From Blastomyces gilchristii SLH14081 (Eukaryota; Ascomycota; Eurotiomycetes; Onygenales; Ajellomycetaceae), in contig NW_003101651.1 in assembly GCF_000003855.2 (NCBI RefSeq), positions 310,060 through 374,059 on the forward strand: a DNA stretch of 64,000 nt. Reading direction: 5' to 3'. Positions 62,502 through 64,000 of this stretch are shown piece after piece (position 1 is the first letter of the stretch; each line of letters opens with the position of its first letter). The position numbers were made by a program, and so were the translations under genes. The notes under the pieces are model-generated. The model did not search any database. It was not told the DNA's origin and was given only the letters and a program-made list of their open reading frames with translations.

Positions 62502-64000
62502 CTAAACGTCTAAACCACCCCCTCCAGCCCTAAGACTAACTATGGGCACTACGCTTACAGGCTCCTCAATATCTAACTTCCCCGTCGCCGCATCCGCCTT
62601 CGCTTTCTCCTTCAAGATGCTCATATACCTCTCATCATCTGCCTCTTTAATCTTCATAACATCCTCCTCTCCGTAACGCATTCGATACCAATCCCGATCA
62701 GCCTGCTTCATTTGCGCAACAGTTGCCATTAGCGCGAGCTCGGAGAGCGTTTTCCAATCGGCTGTCGCGAGGCTTTCGTTATTATCAGTACTACATGCGT
62801 CGGTACCGGTAGTGGTTGTGGAGGTGGTCATCTTCAACCGCTTTGCTTCTCTCTCCTGCTCCATTTTCTCCCTCTCCGCCCTCCTCTTCTCAATGAGCTT
62901 CGCCCTCTCCTTCTTCGCTGCCAGATAGCGCAGTGAATGTCCTAACCCCGTCTGCTCCGCTGGCGGGACGACGTCTAGCGGTGGGGTCGTGAAAAATAGT
63001 ACGCGCCCTTTCTCATCGCAGTGAAATTGTCGTCGGATTTCTTCCGGGATAGCCGCGTTGGCATTATCGCTTAATATGAACGTTTCAACTGGTCGGGGTG
63101 CGTTTGGGTTGTAAACGTTGGCTGGGATGACGGGATGCGGCTGAGATTGCGGCTGGGGTAGTAGTTGTGATTGTTGCTGGAAGTGGGGTTGAGGGATGGG
63201 CTGGGGATGGGGATGATAGCGGCTGGCTTGGTATGAAGGGAAGTTGTGCGGGGCTGAGTAGGGTTGTGGTGGCAGGGGTTGTTGGTAGATTGGGGTGGAT
63301 TGTGGGGCCTGGGTTGCAAACGGGGGTCCTGGGCGGTGATTAAGGTTGCCTGCCGGGTAGACCGGGGCGGCAGCTGTTGGGGCTGCAGATTGAGGGGGGA
63401 ATGGTTGTTGCATGCGCGTTAGTGTGATGGGCGGTTGGGGACTCAGGGCGGCTGGCGGGGCATGGGGAGTTGGTTGGCCGGGTGAGCGAGAGGGTAGGGA
63501 GGGTAAGGGACTGGCGCTCATGCGGTAATCGCCTGTGCTGTCCATACTCTGGCGGGTCGGAGCACGATTTATAGATATTTGACGCTGGGGTGCGACGGGT
63601 GCGACCGGGGGCGCAGGAAGTTGTGGAGGCGGTGATGGGGTGGGCTCTGGAGGTGGGGATTCCTAAATTATAGAAATATGTGTCAGTCAATGTTGCTGTT
63701 TACTTACGTACGGCTGATACGTGAGAAAGATGTAAAGTGATGGCTTACGTTCTCCTCTCTTGGTCGGCGGTGTACTGCACCCACAATCGGTGGCGCATTC
63801 TCTGCACCCCAAGTCGGTTTAGGTACATCATCTGTTTCCTTCGCATCCTCCTTGAGCAAGTGCTTTATCGGGCTAGGTATCTTTTTGATCTTCCGAGGCG
63901 CGTCGAAAAGATCCATCTCGTAATCCTTTTCTCTAACTTCGTCTGGCAGACAACTAGCCCAGGTCTTGATCTTGTTGAGTTTATGTTTCTCCTCATTGTA
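62502..64000 (-). CDS. Uncharacterised Pro/Gln-rich protein (5' end beyond window)
   Basis: Two exons are visible (≥64000–63749 and 63662–62502), in phase, giving about 470 residues. The start lies past the right edge. Regions: a conserved-looking charged stretch (WASCLPDEVREKDYEMDLFD, then PTWGAENAPPIVGAVHRRP); a long Pro/Gln/His-rich low-complexity middle; then a structured C-terminal part with IRRQFHCDEKGRVLFFTTPP, a strongly charged helix (KKERAKLIEKRRAEREKMEQ) and DRDWYRMRYGEEDVMKIKEA. This looks like a fungal nuclear or chromatin-associated protein by composition, but I recognise no named family and assign no function. The ordered ends flanking disorder and the clean phase-0 intron support a real gene. 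Confidence 0.75.

Noticed and set aside
1..64000. tRNA genes, CRISPR arrays or a defence/secondary-metabolite cluster
   Set aside because: No intact T-loop/anticodon arrangement noticed by eye, no spaced direct-repeat array, and no polyketide, peptide-synthetase or cytochrome P450 signatures.

Overview
This window is nuclear DNA from a filamentous ascomycete. Its protein-coding genes carry short GT–AG introns and encode fungal families: a Zn(II)2Cys6 regulator, a WC-1/LreA photoreceptor, an SKT5-type chitin synthase activator and a Chl1 helicase. The gene content, short-intron style and an AT-rich repeat block showing the footprint of repeat-induced point mutation (RIP) suggest Eurotiomycetes, probably Onygenales (an Ajellomycetaceae-like genome). 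That placement is inference, because nothing here is species-diagnostic.

Layout. Positions 1–4,400 form an AT-rich, gene-free block of dead mobile elements. It holds two inverted copies of a ~0.5 kb MITE-like element bounded by TA dinucleotides, further MITE ends, a chromodomain-type Ty3/gypsy remnant with a probable LTR, and a second inverted repeat family. From about 4.4 kb the base composition becomes normal and genes begin: Zn2Cys6 factor (5.7–7.0 kb, +), aldose 1-epimerase (9.4–10.5, +), a small Cys-rich protein (12.6–12.8, +), quinolinate phosphoribosyltransferase (17.4–18.9, +), Ras-like GTPase (20.0–21.6, –), WC-1-like blue-light receptor (23.9–27.2, –), secreted S41/CPAF-like protease (30.6–33.0, –), phospholipase D (37.1–42.7, –), alpha/beta hydrolase divergent from it (43.4–44.5, +), ribosomal protein uL15/L28 (45.2–46.1, –), Chl1 helicase (46.4–49.7, –), SKT5/Chs4-like chitin synthase activator (52.3–55.0, +), Hop2 (56.7–58.1, +), a Lee1/Cps3-like CCCH zinc-finger protein (59.0–61.3, +) and an uncharacterised Pro/Gln-rich protein running off the right edge (62.5–64.0, –). 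Intergenic spacers are long (1–4 kb) and rich in poly(A)/poly(T) tracts and AAT microsatellites.

How the genes relate. This is a housekeeping and regulatory neighbourhood, with no secondary-metabolite or defence cluster. Two genes act in chromosome biology (CHL1 in sister-chromatid cohesion, HOP2 in meiotic pairing). Two touch membranes or the wall (PLD1, SKT5), one is light sensing, and two are central metabolism (galactose mutarotation, NAD synthesis).

I see no convincing new multi-gene system. The most interesting signals are gene-structural: a run of 27-, 10- and 13-nt exons in HOP2; a 17-nt exon carrying the effector loop of the Ras-like gene; a CAAX box split by an intron and finished by a 12-nt exon in SKT5; a Tbf1-like palindrome upstream of the L28 gene; and the nested, RIP-decayed mobile elements at the left end. 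Exon structures were built by hand from splice signals and reading-frame continuity. No transcripts, alignments or searches were available.
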